The notes below the pieces were generated by a model. It searched no databases, was not told where the DNA came from, and saw only the letters and a list, made by a program, of their open reading frames with translations. Positions 26,147 to 34,249 of a stretch of DNA of 42,685 bases are shown here, one piece after another. Position 1 is the stretch's first letter, and each line of letters begins with the position of its first letter. This DNA comes from Gemmatimonadaceae bacterium. GTDB taxonomy: Bacteria > Gemmatimonadota > Gemmatimonadetes > Gemmatimonadales > Gemmatimonadaceae. Made by a program: the position numbers and the translations under genes. The stretch lies in assembly GCA_014379355.1 (NCBI GenBank), contig JACMLX010000085.1, positions 1 through 42,685 of the forward strand, read 5' to 3'.

Positions 26147-27688
26147 TCAAGGCTGAGCGTCCTCGACCGTTTCAATGCCTTCGATCTCGCGAATCTTGCG
26201 GTACAGCGTGCGTTCACCGATTCCGAGCAACTCGGCCGCGCGTCGACGATTGCCGCGAGTTTCACGCAGCGTTGCCTCGATCACGGCCCGCTCGATCTGT
26301 GCCATCGTCATCCCTGGCACCACTTCGACCGAGTTCGGTAGCCGCGCACTCTTCGGCTCCACCGCCCCATGCCCCGCTGGCAATGCCTCGGCCGACGCCA
26401 CCGCCGGCGCCTGATCCAGCCGCCGACGAAGATCTTCCACCTGAACCTTCAATTCCACAAGGTTCCGCAGAATGAACTCGAGTTCGGCTGAGCCGAGCAG
26501 CGCCTGCGCGTCCACACCGTTGCGACCGGCAGGCGTCGCAGGCATCCGCACCGGAAGCAATCGTGTCAGCCCATCGCGAATGTGCGGCGGAATGTCGCCG
26601 ACGCTGATCTCGTGCCCCGGCGCGAGCACCACCATGCTCTCGATCAGATTGCGCAATTCGCGCACATTGCCGGGCCACGAATACCGCGCCAGCATCTCCA
26701 TCGCGTCGGCGGAGATCCCGTGGAATTCCTTGTCGTGTCGCCGCGAGAACTCGGCCACGAATCGACGCACCAGGACGGGGATGTCCGACTGCCGTTCACG
26801 CAACGGCGGCAGGTACATGCTCAACACGTTCAGTCGGTAATACAGATCCGACCGGAACGCGCCTTCCTCGACCAGCTCGCGCAGTGGCCGATTCGTGGCT
26901 GCGATCACGCGCACGTTGATCGGAAAACTCGTCACACCACCGACGCGTGTCACTTCGCGCTCCTCGAGCACACGCAGCAGCTTCACTTGCGTCGACGGCG
27001 GAATGTCCCCGATCTCGTCGAGGAAGAGTGTCCCGCCATCCGCCAGCTCGAATCGGCCCAGCCGGCGCTCCGCCGCGCCGGTGAACGCACCCTTCTCGTG
27101 GCCGAACAGTTCACTCTCGAGCAACGTCTCGGCGAGTGCACCGACGTTCACGCCAATGAACGGCTTGTTCCTGCGTGGTCCAAGTCGATGGATGCCGCGC
27201 GCGACGAGTTCCTTGCCGGTCCCGCTCTCCCCTTCGATGAGGACGGTGCTGGACACCGGCGCGATCTGCTCGATCTTCACCAGGACTTCGCGCAGCGCTT
27301 CCGTGTCGCCGCTGAGACCTGTTTCCTGGCTCAGGCGCCGACGTTCGAGCAAGCGACGCACGACGGGCGCGACGTCATCGGGCTGCACGGGCTTGACCAG
27401 CACGTCCGCGTAGCCGATGGCGCGCAATCGTTCACGCATGCCCGGTTCATCGACGTCCGCGAGTCCGACCACTGGCACGCCGGCCCACAGTTCCTCGCGC
27501 ACGACCTGCACGTTGCCCGTATCCAGCAAGGCGCCGGTGATCACGACCACGTCGGGCTCGAAACGCTCGAGTGAACCGCGGATGTCGTCGAGTGGAGAGA
27601 CGAGTTCCGTGGTGATTCCACTCTGTTCCAGCAGTGCGTTGAGCCGCACCGCAGGTTCGACATCGGTGAGCGTGATGAGTGCCTTCAC
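26147..27688 (-). CDS. Sigma-54-dependent activator with degenerate receiver domain
   Basis: 513 residues from GTG 27688, 7 bases after the gcvT stop; the longer open frame is antisense-type overlap with gcvT. Residues 1-115 form a receiver-like fold. The phosphoacceptor Asp is replaced: the strand reads PDVVVITG with Thr51 at that position, while the late Lys99 (LVKP) remains. The AAA+ domain (~125-370) has Walker A GESGTGKE (153-160), the sigma-54-contacting GAFTGA loop (200-205) and Walker B GGTLFLDEIGD (218-228). After a Pro/Ala-rich linker comes a Fis-type HTH (GNRRRAAELLGIGERTLYRK). It is an NtrC-family activator probably controlled by something other than phosphorylation at Asp. Confidence 0.9.
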   Translation of the reverse strand: MKALITLTDVEPAVRLNALLEQSGITTELVSPLDDIRGSLERFEPDVVVITGALLDTGNVQVVREELWAGVPVVGLADVDEPGMRERLRAIGYADVLVKPVQPDDVAPVVRRLLERRRLSQETGLSGDTEALREVLVKIEQIAPVSSTVLIEGESGTGKELVARGIHRLGPRRNKPFIGVNVGALAETLLESELFGHEKGAFTGAAERRLGRFELADGGTLFLDEIGDIPPSTQVKLLRVLEEREVTRVGGVTSFPINVRVIAATNRPLRELVEEGAFRSDLYYRLNVLSMYLPPLRERQSDIPVLVRRFVAEFSRRHDKEFHGISADAMEMLARYSWPGNVRELRNLIESMVVLAPGHEISVGDIPPHIRDGLTRLLPVRMPATPAGRNGVDAQALLGSAELEFILRNLVELKVQVEDLRRRLDQAPAVASAEALPAGHGAVEPKSARLPNSVEVVPGMTMAQIERAVIEATLRETRGNRRRAAELLGIGERTLYRKIREIEGIETVEDAQP

Positions 27689-27695
27689 CGTCTGT

Positions 27696-28808
27696 CTACT
27701 TCTTCGCCGAACCGTTGGGCCAGAACGGCAACGCCGCCACCGTCGCGCACACCATGGTGCCGCGGATCTCCACGTCGAATGTCGTGCCGATCTTCGCGAG
27801 ATCCGTCGGCAGGTAACAGGTCCCGATCGGGATCCCGACACTCGGACCAACCGTCCCGCTGCACACGACGCCACTCGGCTCGCCATGAATGAACACGTTC
27901 ATCCCGTGGCGCGGCACATTGCGCACCGGCAGCGTGAAGCCGACGAGCTTGCGCGGTACACCGGACATCTTCTGCGACACCAATGCTTCACGGCCGACGA
28001 AGCGATCCTTGGCGGTGAGTTTCACGAGCCACGCGAGGTTCGCTTCGTACGGCGTGACAGTGTCGTCGATGTCATTGCCGTACAGGGCCATGCCCATCTC
28101 CAGACGGAGCGTGTCACGCGCGCCGAGTCCGGCCGGCGTGACATCACCCGCGGACATGAGCGCGCTCCACATCGCCGGCGCGTGTGCATCGGGGAAATAC
28201 AACTCGAAGCCATCTTCGCCGGTGTAGCCCGTACGGCTGACGATCACTTTGTCGATCCCTGCCACGGTCCCCACCGCAAAGTGGTAGTACGCGATCGAGG
28301 CCAGATCGACATCGGTGTGACGTGCGAGAATCGTCGGCGCGAGCGGTCCCTGTAGCGCCAGCAGCGCCATGGTGGCGCTGACATCCTGCAGCTGCGCATC
28401 GAAGGTGAGGAGACGCGGCTCGATGTGTGCCCAGTCCTTCGCGATGTTGGACGCGTTCACCACCAGCATCAGGTGATCCTCGAAGCGATACACGAGGCAG
28501 TCGTCCTCGATCGTCCCGCGCTCGTTGCAGAAGGTCGAATATTGCGCCTGTCCGATGGCGAGCTTCGCGACGTCGTTGGTGGTGACGTAGTTCACGAAGT
28601 CGATCGCGCCTGGACCGGAGACGATGAACTCCCCCATGTGGCTGACGTCGAACAGGCCGCAGCTCTTGCGCACGGCATGGTGTTCGGCGGTGATACCGCC
28701 AGCGTACTGCACGGGCATCTCGAAGCCGGCGAACGGCACCATCTTGGCACCGAGCGCCACATGGGTGTCGTAGAGCGCAGTGCGCTGCAGTGTATCTGAG
28801 ACGGACAT
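27696..28808 (-). CDS. gcvT: Aminomethyltransferase (glycine cleavage system T protein)
   Basis: 370 residues, a normal length. It transfers the methylene carbon of the aminomethyl group on the H protein to tetrahydrofolate and releases ammonia, in the glycine cleavage complex. Markers: N-terminal TALYDTHVALGAKMVPFAGF and MPVQYAGGITAEHHAVR, KSCGLFDVSHMGEF (with the conserved Asp), the folate-domain RTGYTGEDGFELY, and C-terminal GTVGPSVGIPIGTCYLP. No gcvH or gcvP is in the window. No glycine-riboswitch-like sequence is seen upstream (28809-29084). The downstream sigma-54 activator is probably co-transcribed. Confidence 0.96.
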   Translation of the reverse strand: MSVSDTLQRTALYDTHVALGAKMVPFAGFEMPVQYAGGITAEHHAVRKSCGLFDVSHMGEFIVSGPGAIDFVNYVTTNDVAKLAIGQAQYSTFCNERGTIEDDCLVYRFEDHLMLVVNASNIAKDWAHIEPRLLTFDAQLQDVSATMALLALQGPLAPTILARHTDVDLASIAYYHFAVGTVAGIDKVIVSRTGYTGEDGFELYFPDAHAPAMWSALMSAGDVTPAGLGARDTLRLEMGMALYGNDIDDTVTPYEANLAWLVKLTAKDRFVGREALVSQKMSGVPRKLVGFTLPVRNVPRHGMNVFIHGEPSGVVCSGTVGPSVGIPIGTCYLPTDLAKIGTTFDVEIRGTMVCATVAALPFWPNGSAKK

Positions 28809-29084
28809 GGCGTGAAGGCAGGAGTAGGTGCCGAACTGGCAGTCCCGAGAATTTACATCCGGTGCAACGCTCCCGACAAACTCCAGCGCAGCCCTTTCGA
28901 CAATATTCGGGGCGCCTCAGCCGGCGTGTGGTGCGGTCGTGAAATGCAGCATTCGTGCATACGAATCACTTCGCACGATCGATGGCAACTGCGCCTGCGA
29001 GCCGCGCTGCCTGTCCCGCAATGAAAATGGCACTCCGCACAGCCTCTTCGCCGCTCGAAGTCACGCGCCGACAAGCGTTTACGC
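28809..29084. other. Intergenic stretch upstream of gcvT and RNA cassette A
   Basis: 276 bases with no supported gene. At its right end (29072-29087) is a perfect inverted repeat CAAGCGT-TT-ACGCTTG that overlaps the -35 box of RNA cassette A, an operator-like position. Nothing else stands out. Confidence 0.5.
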
Positions 29085-29113
29085 TTGCGCCGAGGTTTGA
29101 CGTCACATAGCCT
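29085..29113 (+). promoter_or_regulatory. Promoter of RNA cassette copy A
   Basis: TTGCGC (29085-29090), 17-base spacer, TAGCCT (29108-29113). The same boxes and spacing recur before copies B and C. A 16-base palindrome overlaps this -35 box only in copy A. Confidence 0.65.
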
Positions 29114-29119
29114 GCAGAT

Positions 29120-29223
29120 TGTACGACGACACGCGTGAGGTTTACGCCAGCCAGATCGGACGAGCGAATGCGGCTCGTCAGATGAAGGCGCGAGTGGCCA
29201 CCAGGCTACCCGCGCTTTTTTTT
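29120..29223 (+). ncRNA. Structured RNA cassette, copy A (family not recognised)
   Basis: Predicted transcript of ~100 nt. Hairpin 1 pairs GCGT (29133-29136) with ACGC (29144-29147). Hairpin 2 pairs ACGAGC (29160-29165) with GCTCGT (29173-29178). Hairpin 3 is an intrinsic terminator: GCGCG (29188-29192) with CGCGC (29211-29215) and an internal GGCC/GGCT pairing, then eight T (29216-29223). The linkers GCCAGCC and AGATGAAGG are conserved with copies B and C. A response-regulator pseudogene begins 61 bases after the T-tract. It could be a riboswitch-like attenuator or an independent small RNA. Confidence 0.72.
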
Positions 29224-29283
29224 GTGTCCCTGATCACCATTTCACGGCCACTGTGATGTCGCGGTGCGGGGAGGAGTGCACGC

Positions 29284-29666
29284 ATGACGGCTCGCCGAGG
29301 ATCGATGCGCACGCGGACGCAATATGACGGAAGCACGCAGTGTCCGCGCATGCCCGAGTGACGCCGGACGCGTAACTCCTCGATCTGGGCCTGTGTGGTA
29401 CGAACGCGTTCGAGGCGTGCCGCGCAATTCGATCGTTGCACGGCGGTCACAGCGTCGCAATGATGGCGATGTCGATTTGGGGGCGATCGGATGAGATCGC
29501 GCGTGCCATGGAAGCCGGCTTTTCAAGTGTGTTGCTCAAGCCCGCGCTACGAGACGAGATCATCGCCAGCCTGTCGGGAGTCTGGTCGAAACATTCCCGG
29601 CAACGGCTTGATCGCCCCGACGACCGGGCCAATGGATCGATCGGGCGTCGCGCGCCACTGGCGTGA
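29284..29666 (+). pseudogene. Decayed single-domain response regulator
   Basis: The sequence is a broken relative of the receiver protein at 40119-40532. ATG 29284 follows GGGGAGGAG at 7 bases, but the first ~35 residues of the domain are missing. A readable piece (ARRG, later TQYDG) corresponds to the paralog's ALGHQ to TAYDG. The reading frame then shifts near 29358 and meets TAA at 29373-29375, exactly where the paralog has Tyr in PDAYLLDLS. After the stop the domain resumes: LLDLGLCGTNAFEACRAI, then IARAMEAGFSSVLLKPAL (paralog: MANALEAGFSGFLLKPAS), including the conserved Lys. The tail to 29666 is not conserved. It cannot make a working receiver. Confidence 0.75.
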
Positions 29667-29690
29667 CGCGTCTCGACCCTGAACGCACGA

Positions 29691-29724
29691 ACGCCGGAGC
29701 CGCATTGTCTAGCAGCTCCGGCGT
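29691..29724. terminator. Perfect 10-bp inverted repeat, bidirectional terminator candidate
   Basis: ACGCCGGAGC (29691-29700) pairs with GCTCCGGCGT (29715-29724) around a 14-base loop. It lies between the pseudogene and the convergent ferritin-like gene that ends at 29756. It has a short T-rich trail (TGTGTT) on the plus side only. Confidence 0.6.
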
Positions 29725-29755
29725 TGTGTTCCGCATCGTCATCAGTCGAGAGCGT

Positions 29756-30328
29756 TCAGGACCAGGCTGACTTCACGGTTGACTCGATCTCCGACAGCAC
29801 AGTGATGTCGACGTCGAGGTTTTCAGAGGCGAGATATGCCACCGTCGCTGCAGGAATGATGTGCTGCATCGCCATCATCGCCTCGGCGTGATCGGTCAGG
29901 TGTGACTTGGCGAGATCCGCGACCTCGGCATCGTGCAAAGTGAGAGCCGTGGTGTGCAGCATCAGATTGCCGATGTACGCCAGCGAAATGGCGGTGTAGT
30001 CGTCACGAAGATCCTTCGGCAACTTTTCAGTCCGAACGAAGTCGATTGCTGCGGCGCCAAGGCCGAGCACGGATGAGACGGCCTTCTTCATGACCTTGGA
30101 CACGCCGCCGGCATTCTGCTCGCGTCGCTGCGTGAGCGCCTCGAGTGCGCGCACATGCAGTTCGCAGGTGGCATGAATGCGAATCAGCGGACCCTTGAAT
30201 TCACTGTGCTCGTCCAGATCCTCGATCTGTCCGGCGACGGCAGTCTGGATGTGCTTTTCCAGGGCGAGCATGTCGGTGACATAACTGTCGACGGTTTCGC
30301 GGGTGTCGTCCTTTGTGGCTTCTGACAT
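29756..30328 (-). CDS. Ferritin-like four-helix protein (YciE/YciF, DUF892-like)
   Basis: 190 residues, all alpha-helical. The start (SYVTDMLALEKHIQTAVAGQ) and the pattern of four long amphipathic helices with E/H at regular spacing (LEKH, ATCELHVRALEAL, NLMLHTTALTLHDAEVADLA, LTDHAEAMMAMQHI) resemble the DUF892/YciF branch of ferritin-like stress proteins. Metal-binding residues are suggested but not proven. Such proteins are commonly induced by stress. The gene is flanked by RNA cassettes A and B, both on the opposite strand, so A plus its pseudogene and B may be products of a local duplication around it. Confidence 0.65.
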   Translation of the reverse strand: MSEATKDDTRETVDSYVTDMLALEKHIQTAVAGQIEDLDEHSEFKGPLIRIHATCELHVRALEALTQRREQNAGGVSKVMKKAVSSVLGLGAAAIDFVRTEKLPKDLRDDYTAISLAYIGNLMLHTTALTLHDAEVADLAKSHLTDHAEAMMAMQHIIPAATVAYLASENLDVDITVLSEIESTVKSAWS

Positions 30329-30474
30329 GTATAGGCGCTCGGTGAAAGTCGGTGATCGTGCGGTGATTCGTTGTGTAGTGCAAGCTCAATGCCGACGATG
30401 AATGGCGCAGTACGCTGTGCGGTGAATTGACAGTCGTGATTCGACTCTCGTTGATGCTGAGACGGCTTGCCCTC

Positions 30475-30503
30475 TTGCGGACACGTCGGCCGTCACCTAG
30501 CAT
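30475..30503 (+). promoter_or_regulatory. Promoter of RNA cassette copy B
   Basis: TTGCGG (30475-30480), 17-base spacer, TAGCAT (30498-30503). Copy A also shares the sequence CGTCAC just before the -10 box. Confidence 0.65.
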
Positions 30504-30509
30504 GCCGTG

Positions 30510-30615
30510 CGAAGAGAGACATGCGTGATGTTTACGCCTGCCGGATCGGTCGAGCGCACGAGGCTCGAGAGATGATGGCGCGAGTGGCACCGTTCCGGTG
30601 CTGCCGCGCCTTTTT
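30510..30615 (+). ncRNA. Structured RNA cassette, copy B (family not recognised)
   Basis: Hairpin 1: GCGT (30523-30526) with ACGC (30534-30537). Hairpin 2: TCGAGC (30550-30555) with GCTCGA (30563-30568); the outer pair is T-A here but A-T in copies A and C, a compensatory change. Hairpin 3/terminator: GGCGCG (30577-30582) with CGCGCC (30605-30610), an internal GGCACCG/CGGTGC pairing, then five T (30611-30615). The next start codon (30673) is 58 bases after the T-tract, as in copy C. The leader downstream of the terminator is partly alignable with copy A. Confidence 0.72.
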
Positions 30616-30672
30616 CGTGTCCTGAATTCACTTTCGTCACGCACCGCGCCGCTGCGGTGCAAGGAGATGCGC

Positions 30673-31038
30673 ATGTCGAGCCGCCCGAACGATGCGTACG
30701 ATCGCCTGCCCTCTACGCCGTCGCTGACCGTGAGCGATGGTGGCGGTCACGTCCATGGCGCCCGCCCTCGTCACGGCGATCGCACCCTCGATGAGACGCT
30801 GGAGCGGTGCCTGCTCGAAACCCAGCGTCAGGTGTGCCGACTCGAGGCGATGGTGCATCGTCTTGCAGCGGTCGCAGCGCACGCCGTCGATGCGCCACCC
30901 GGCGCGGTGACGTTGATGCAGGAGGGCAATCGCCGCCTGCAGCGTGAGGTGGATGAATTCACGCTCGACACACACGCCGTCCTGTCGATGGTTCGACCGG
31001 CGGCAGTACCGCTCTCGACAACGCGCATCGTGTCCTGA
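30673..31038 (+). CDS. Small coiled-coil protein of unknown function
   Basis: 121 residues from ATG 30673, preceded by AAGGAG at 6 bases. The ATG at 30667 is too close to the ribosome site. Residues 1-45 are polar and probably disordered. Residues ~45-105 form a long helix with heptad-like spacing (TLDETLERCLLETQRQVCRL, VHRLAAVAAHAV, NRRLQREVDEFTLDTHAVL). No domain recognised. It follows RNA cassette B and starts an operon with the next two genes (1-base gap, then a 4-base overlap). Confidence 0.65.
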   Translation: MSSRPNDAYDRLPSTPSLTVSDGGGHVHGARPRHGDRTLDETLERCLLETQRQVCRLEAMVHRLAAVAAHAVDAPPGAVTLMQEGNRRLQREVDEFTLDTHAVLSMVRPAAVPLSTTRIVS

Positions 31039-31039
31039 A

Positions 31040-31528
31040 ATGTCGGCGCCGGAATCTCGCCGGATCGGCGACCTGGACATGGCCGATCCGGAAGGTGAAT
31101 GGCGGGCTCAGCGAGCCGTGTCGCTGGGAGTCACCGCAATCGTGATCAGCGCGGCGGTCGGTCTGTTCGGCGACGGAATCGGCACCGCCAGAAATGCGAA
31201 ATTGCATGACGGCAGCATCGCAACGTTCTCGCGCGTGCTGCGGCTGACGAATGAGTTCGACGTGCTGTTGCGCTCCGTTCCCTCCGTCTCGGGTCGATGT
31301 CAGGTCGCGGTCGATTCTTTTTCCGACTGGTACGACATCGTGCGGATCGCGCCAACCACCGCGCTTCCGGGGAACACGAGTTCTAACGGGCCAGTGACAT
31401 CGGCACTGCCCGGATCGACCTGCACGATTCGCCTGACGATGCGCGCGAGGTCCGCGGGCCGGCATGCCATGAACGTTCGCGACACACGAGGGAGTGCGAA
31501 CGCCCTGGAGTTCACGGTGTTGCCATGA
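31040..31528 (+). CDS. Membrane-anchored protein of unknown function
   Basis: 162 residues. One membrane helix (residues ~30-52, SLGVTAIVISAAVGLFGDGI) follows a charged cytoplasmic N-terminus (ADPEGEWRAQRA). The rest is an extracytoplasmic beta-rich domain with two Cys (GRCQVAV, GSTCTIRLTM) that could form a disulfide. The start is 1 base after the preceding stop and the stop overlaps the DUF421 start (ATGA), so the three genes are translationally linked. A partner for the DUF421 protein is likely from context only. Confidence 0.7.
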   Translation: MSAPESRRIGDLDMADPEGEWRAQRAVSLGVTAIVISAAVGLFGDGIGTARNAKLHDGSIATFSRVLRLTNEFDVLLRSVPSVSGRCQVAVDSFSDWYDIVRIAPTTALPGNTSSNGPVTSALPGSTCTIRLTMRARSAGRHAMNVRDTRGSANALEFTVLP

Positions 31529-31992
31529 CAGGCGCCGTCTGGCGGCCGCTGCTCGTGTATGCCGTCCTGCTCGTGCTGTTTCGTTCGTCAGGAAAACGCA
31601 CGCTGGCCAAGACCACGACTTTCGATTTCGTCCTGCTGCTGATCATCAGTGAGGCCGTGTCGTCCGCACTCCTCGCTGATGACCATTCGATCACTGGTGC
31701 GCTGATCGCCGTGATGACATTGATCGTCGTCGATCTGGGCCTGTCGATCGTCCGGCGTCGGTGGAAACGTATCGATCAACTGCTGTCCTACGAGCCGACA
31801 CTCCTCATCCACGAGGGGGTACTGCTCACCCGGAACATGAAGCGCGAAGGGATCGACGAACTGGACATCCTGGAGGCGGCTCGTTCGACGCGGTCCATCG
31901 TACGCCTCGCAGACGTCAGGTATGCCGTGCTCGAGTCCAATGGCGATCTCTCCATCATCGCCTTCGAGCCGAAAGCGCTCAACAATCCGTGA
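31525..31992 (+). CDS. DUF421 (YetF/YcaP-like) membrane protein
   Basis: 155 residues. Three membrane helices lie in the first ~80 residues (WRPLLVYAVLLVLF, FDFVLLLIISEAVSSALLA, ALIAVMTLIVVDLGLSIV). The family signature RSSGKRTLAKTTTFDFV lies between helices 1 and 2. The C-terminal YetF-like cytoplasmic domain follows (LLIHEGVLLTRNMKREGIDE, LADVRYAVLESNGDLSII), including the typical 'R-Y-A-V-L-E-x-N-G-x-L-S' strand. Family function is poorly known, linked to stress or spore-envelope roles in Bacillus. It ends the operon that begins after RNA cassette B. Confidence 0.88.
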   Translation: MTGAVWRPLLVYAVLLVLFRSSGKRTLAKTTTFDFVLLLIISEAVSSALLADDHSITGALIAVMTLIVVDLGLSIVRRRWKRIDQLLSYEPTLLIHEGVLLTRNMKREGIDELDILEAARSTRSIVRLADVRYAVLESNGDLSIIAFEPKALNNP

Positions 31993-32073
31993 CGTATCTG
32001 CCAATTGCGTACGTATGCGCGTGAGCAGCCCGTCGCGGAGAATGAAGTCCGCGGCCGATCGGCCCCGCAGGAA

Positions 32074-34185
32074 CTATGCGTATGCGGCGCAGAATTCTTC
32101 GAGCGATTTCGAGAATGCCGGCAACAGTGCGCCTCGACGGCTCGTCAGCGCCGAATTGACCGGTCGTTCGGCAATCCACCCCAGTTGGGAGGGACTTCCG
32201 TCGCGTATCAGCCGCCCATCGAGATGGCAGATGTCCGCCAGCTCCCTTGCGAAGTCCGACCAGCTCAACGCCGCATCGCCGCTTACATGCCAGATACCCG
32301 TCTCATTGTCCAGCAGCAAGTCCAGCACGGAATCCACCAGTGCCGGCACATAGGTCGGCGTGATGATGGAGGAGGAGGCATAAACCGTCTCACCGCGCTG
32401 CAAGCGCCGGACGACGGATAGCGGAAAATTGTGCGAGTCCCACGGACCGAAGAATGCGCCGGTCCGGATCTGGAGCGCGGCCGGCATGACCCCTGCCACG
32501 CCGATTTCACTGGCCCGCTTGCTGTGTCCATAGATGTTGAGCGGATTCGGGGTATCCGTTTCGTCATATGCATCGCGCTTCATGCCGTCGAAAACCAGGT
32601 CCGACGAGTAGGTCGCCAGCTGGATGCCATGCATCGCACACGCCCGGGCGATGTTAATCGCGCCAGTGCTGTTGATGGCATCGCACAACGACGAATCGTT
32701 CTCCGCGGCGTCGACGTTGACGTAGCCGGTCGCATTGACGACGCCCCACGCCCCCGATGCAGCGACGCAGCGACGTACGGCGTCGGCATCGGTGACGTCG
32801 ATCTCGGCGCGCTCGACTGCGCGATACGCAAGCCGGCGATCCGTGCATCGCCTGACGAACGCGGCGCCGAGGGTGCCGCGCGCCCCGAAAATCAGCAGAG
32901 GCGCGCGGCATGCTGCACGTCGCGGCGCGCTGTTCGACCACCACCCCGAGTCGCCGAGTACGCGATGCTGAAATGAGCCAGTTGTGGCGATGTCGGTACA
33001 GGCGCGACCGACTGCCGTGATGCGCGGCGTTCCACCACGCACGTCGAACGCACCCGCCTCGTACGATTGCGACTCTCGTGTGCAGAGAGAATCCCAGTCG
33101 AAGCTGCCCAGGAGCGCCCATGCGGTGACCGCGCGCACAGGAATGCCGTCATCCGAGGCACGACAGGCCGCATCCCACGCCTCGGCCAGCCACCGCAGCT
33201 GTTCCTCACGTGTGCAGCCGATATGGACTTCCGTCAGGGCAACGGGTGTCGAATACCGTGCCCAGAGGCGTCGCAGTACCGACTCGAAACCGCATGTCCA
33301 TCCGGGCAGACTGCCGGCAGCAGCGACATCAGCGTAGCAAGTCGTCGCATTTCCTCCGACCGACTCCGGCGGATAGGCGTCGAAGTTTTCATCGAGATAG
33401 CGATCGCTGGTCACATAGTAGTCGGCGCCGATCACATCCGGCGGCGTGGCGTGAGCCTGCAGCCAGTCAAGTTCCGCGTGCGACGCGCCATGGCTGACGA
33501 GGTAATGCCAGAGGGGATGCAACTCGTCCACGCGCCCGCACAGAAGGTCGAGCGCCAGCAATTGCCGATGGTTCTCAAGATCGGCCTGATACGTGAGCGC
33601 TGGCGATGAATACACCGTGCCCGCGTCATCGGTGTGGACATACAACGCGCTCGGCGACACGAGGCGGATCGCCTGCATGGCCATCACGATTGCGCGACAC
33701 TGATTCAGTACGATGCGGACGAAGGCGGCGGTGGATCGCCGATGCGGATGCCAGTGCCCGTACAGGCCCGCGAAACGCGCGGTGGCGAGCGGCTCGTTGA
33801 CCGGTGTCCAGGCATCGACATGTGGATATCGAGCGGCCACTCGACCGGCATACGCCGCGATTCGTTCGGGAAAGTCGACCTGCATCAGATCCGTGCCGGG
33901 AGGACCGCTGCCATGATGCAGCAGTCCGACGATCGGCATGATTTGCAAGGATTGCAAATGCTCCATCTGCGCGTCGGGAGCGCGCCAGTCGTCCACTTCG
34001 TCGACGTGTGTCGACACATTCTCCCACAGTATGCCATGCCTGATACGGCGTAGCCCCATGTGCGCGAGTCTGTCGAGGTCCGACAGCCGCTCGGAATGCC
34101 CGCTGCGCGTCAACTGACTGTACGAGCGATCACCAACCCGATTCACGGTGCACTCGACGCCCCCCCACAACTCCGGTCGCGTCAC
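32074..34185 (-). CDS. Fusion of GH1-like glycosidase and RmlD-like sugar-nucleotide reductase
   Basis: 703 residues from GTG 34185, giving VTRPELWGGVECTVNRVGD, the common start of this fusion type. The frame is open to 34461 but that part overlaps the upstream glycosyltransferase. Residues ~5-410 form a GH1-like TIM barrel with acid/base Glu131 in WTPVNEP and nucleophile Glu319 in VALTEVHIG. Residues ~429-703 form an extended SDR of the dTDP-4-dehydrorhamnose reductase type: nucleotide motif FGARGTLG, YSSDLVFDG, and catalytic Tyr552/Lys556 in NIYGHSKRA. Having both a glycosidase and a nucleotide-sugar enzyme in one chain suggests linked processing of a surface or storage glycan. The acceptor is unknown. 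Confidence 0.85.
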   Translation of the reverse strand: MTRPELWGGVECTVNRVGDRSYSQLTRSGHSERLSDLDRLAHMGLRRIRHGILWENVSTHVDEVDDWRAPDAQMEHLQSLQIMPIVGLLHHGSGPPGTDLMQVDFPERIAAYAGRVAARYPHVDAWTPVNEPLATARFAGLYGHWHPHRRSTAAFVRIVLNQCRAIVMAMQAIRLVSPSALYVHTDDAGTVYSSPALTYQADLENHRQLLALDLLCGRVDELHPLWHYLVSHGASHAELDWLQAHATPPDVIGADYYVTSDRYLDENFDAYPPESVGGNATTCYADVAAAGSLPGWTCGFESVLRRLWARYSTPVALTEVHIGCTREEQLRWLAEAWDAACRASDDGIPVRAVTAWALLGSFDWDSLCTRESQSYEAGAFDVRGGTPRITAVGRACTDIATTGSFQHRVLGDSGWWSNSAPRRAACRAPLLIFGARGTLGAAFVRRCTDRRLAYRAVERAEIDVTDADAVRRCVAASGAWGVVNATGYVNVDAAENDSSLCDAINSTGAINIARACAMHGIQLATYSSDLVFDGMKRDAYDETDTPNPLNIYGHSKRASEIGVAGVMPAALQIRTGAFFGPWDSHNFPLSVVRRLQRGETVYASSSIITPTYVPALVDSVLDLLLDNETGIWHVSGDAALSWSDFARELADICHLDGRLIRDGSPSQLGWIAERPVNSALTSRRGALLPAFSKSLEEFCAAYA

Positions 34186-34249
34186 CGAGCCACAATACGT
34201 GAACGGCGACGAAACCGGGGACGCGTTTCGTGCAGCAACCGATGTGGCG

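Noticed and set aside
27689-27886. Upstream extension of the sigma-54 activator
   Set aside because: It overlaps the 3' end of gcvT in another frame and is Arg-rich. The receiver-like domain starts exactly at GTG 27688.
28809-29223. Glycine riboswitch for gcvT
   Set aside because: The conserved glycine-aptamer core is absent. The structured RNA lies on the opposite strand and points away from gcvT.
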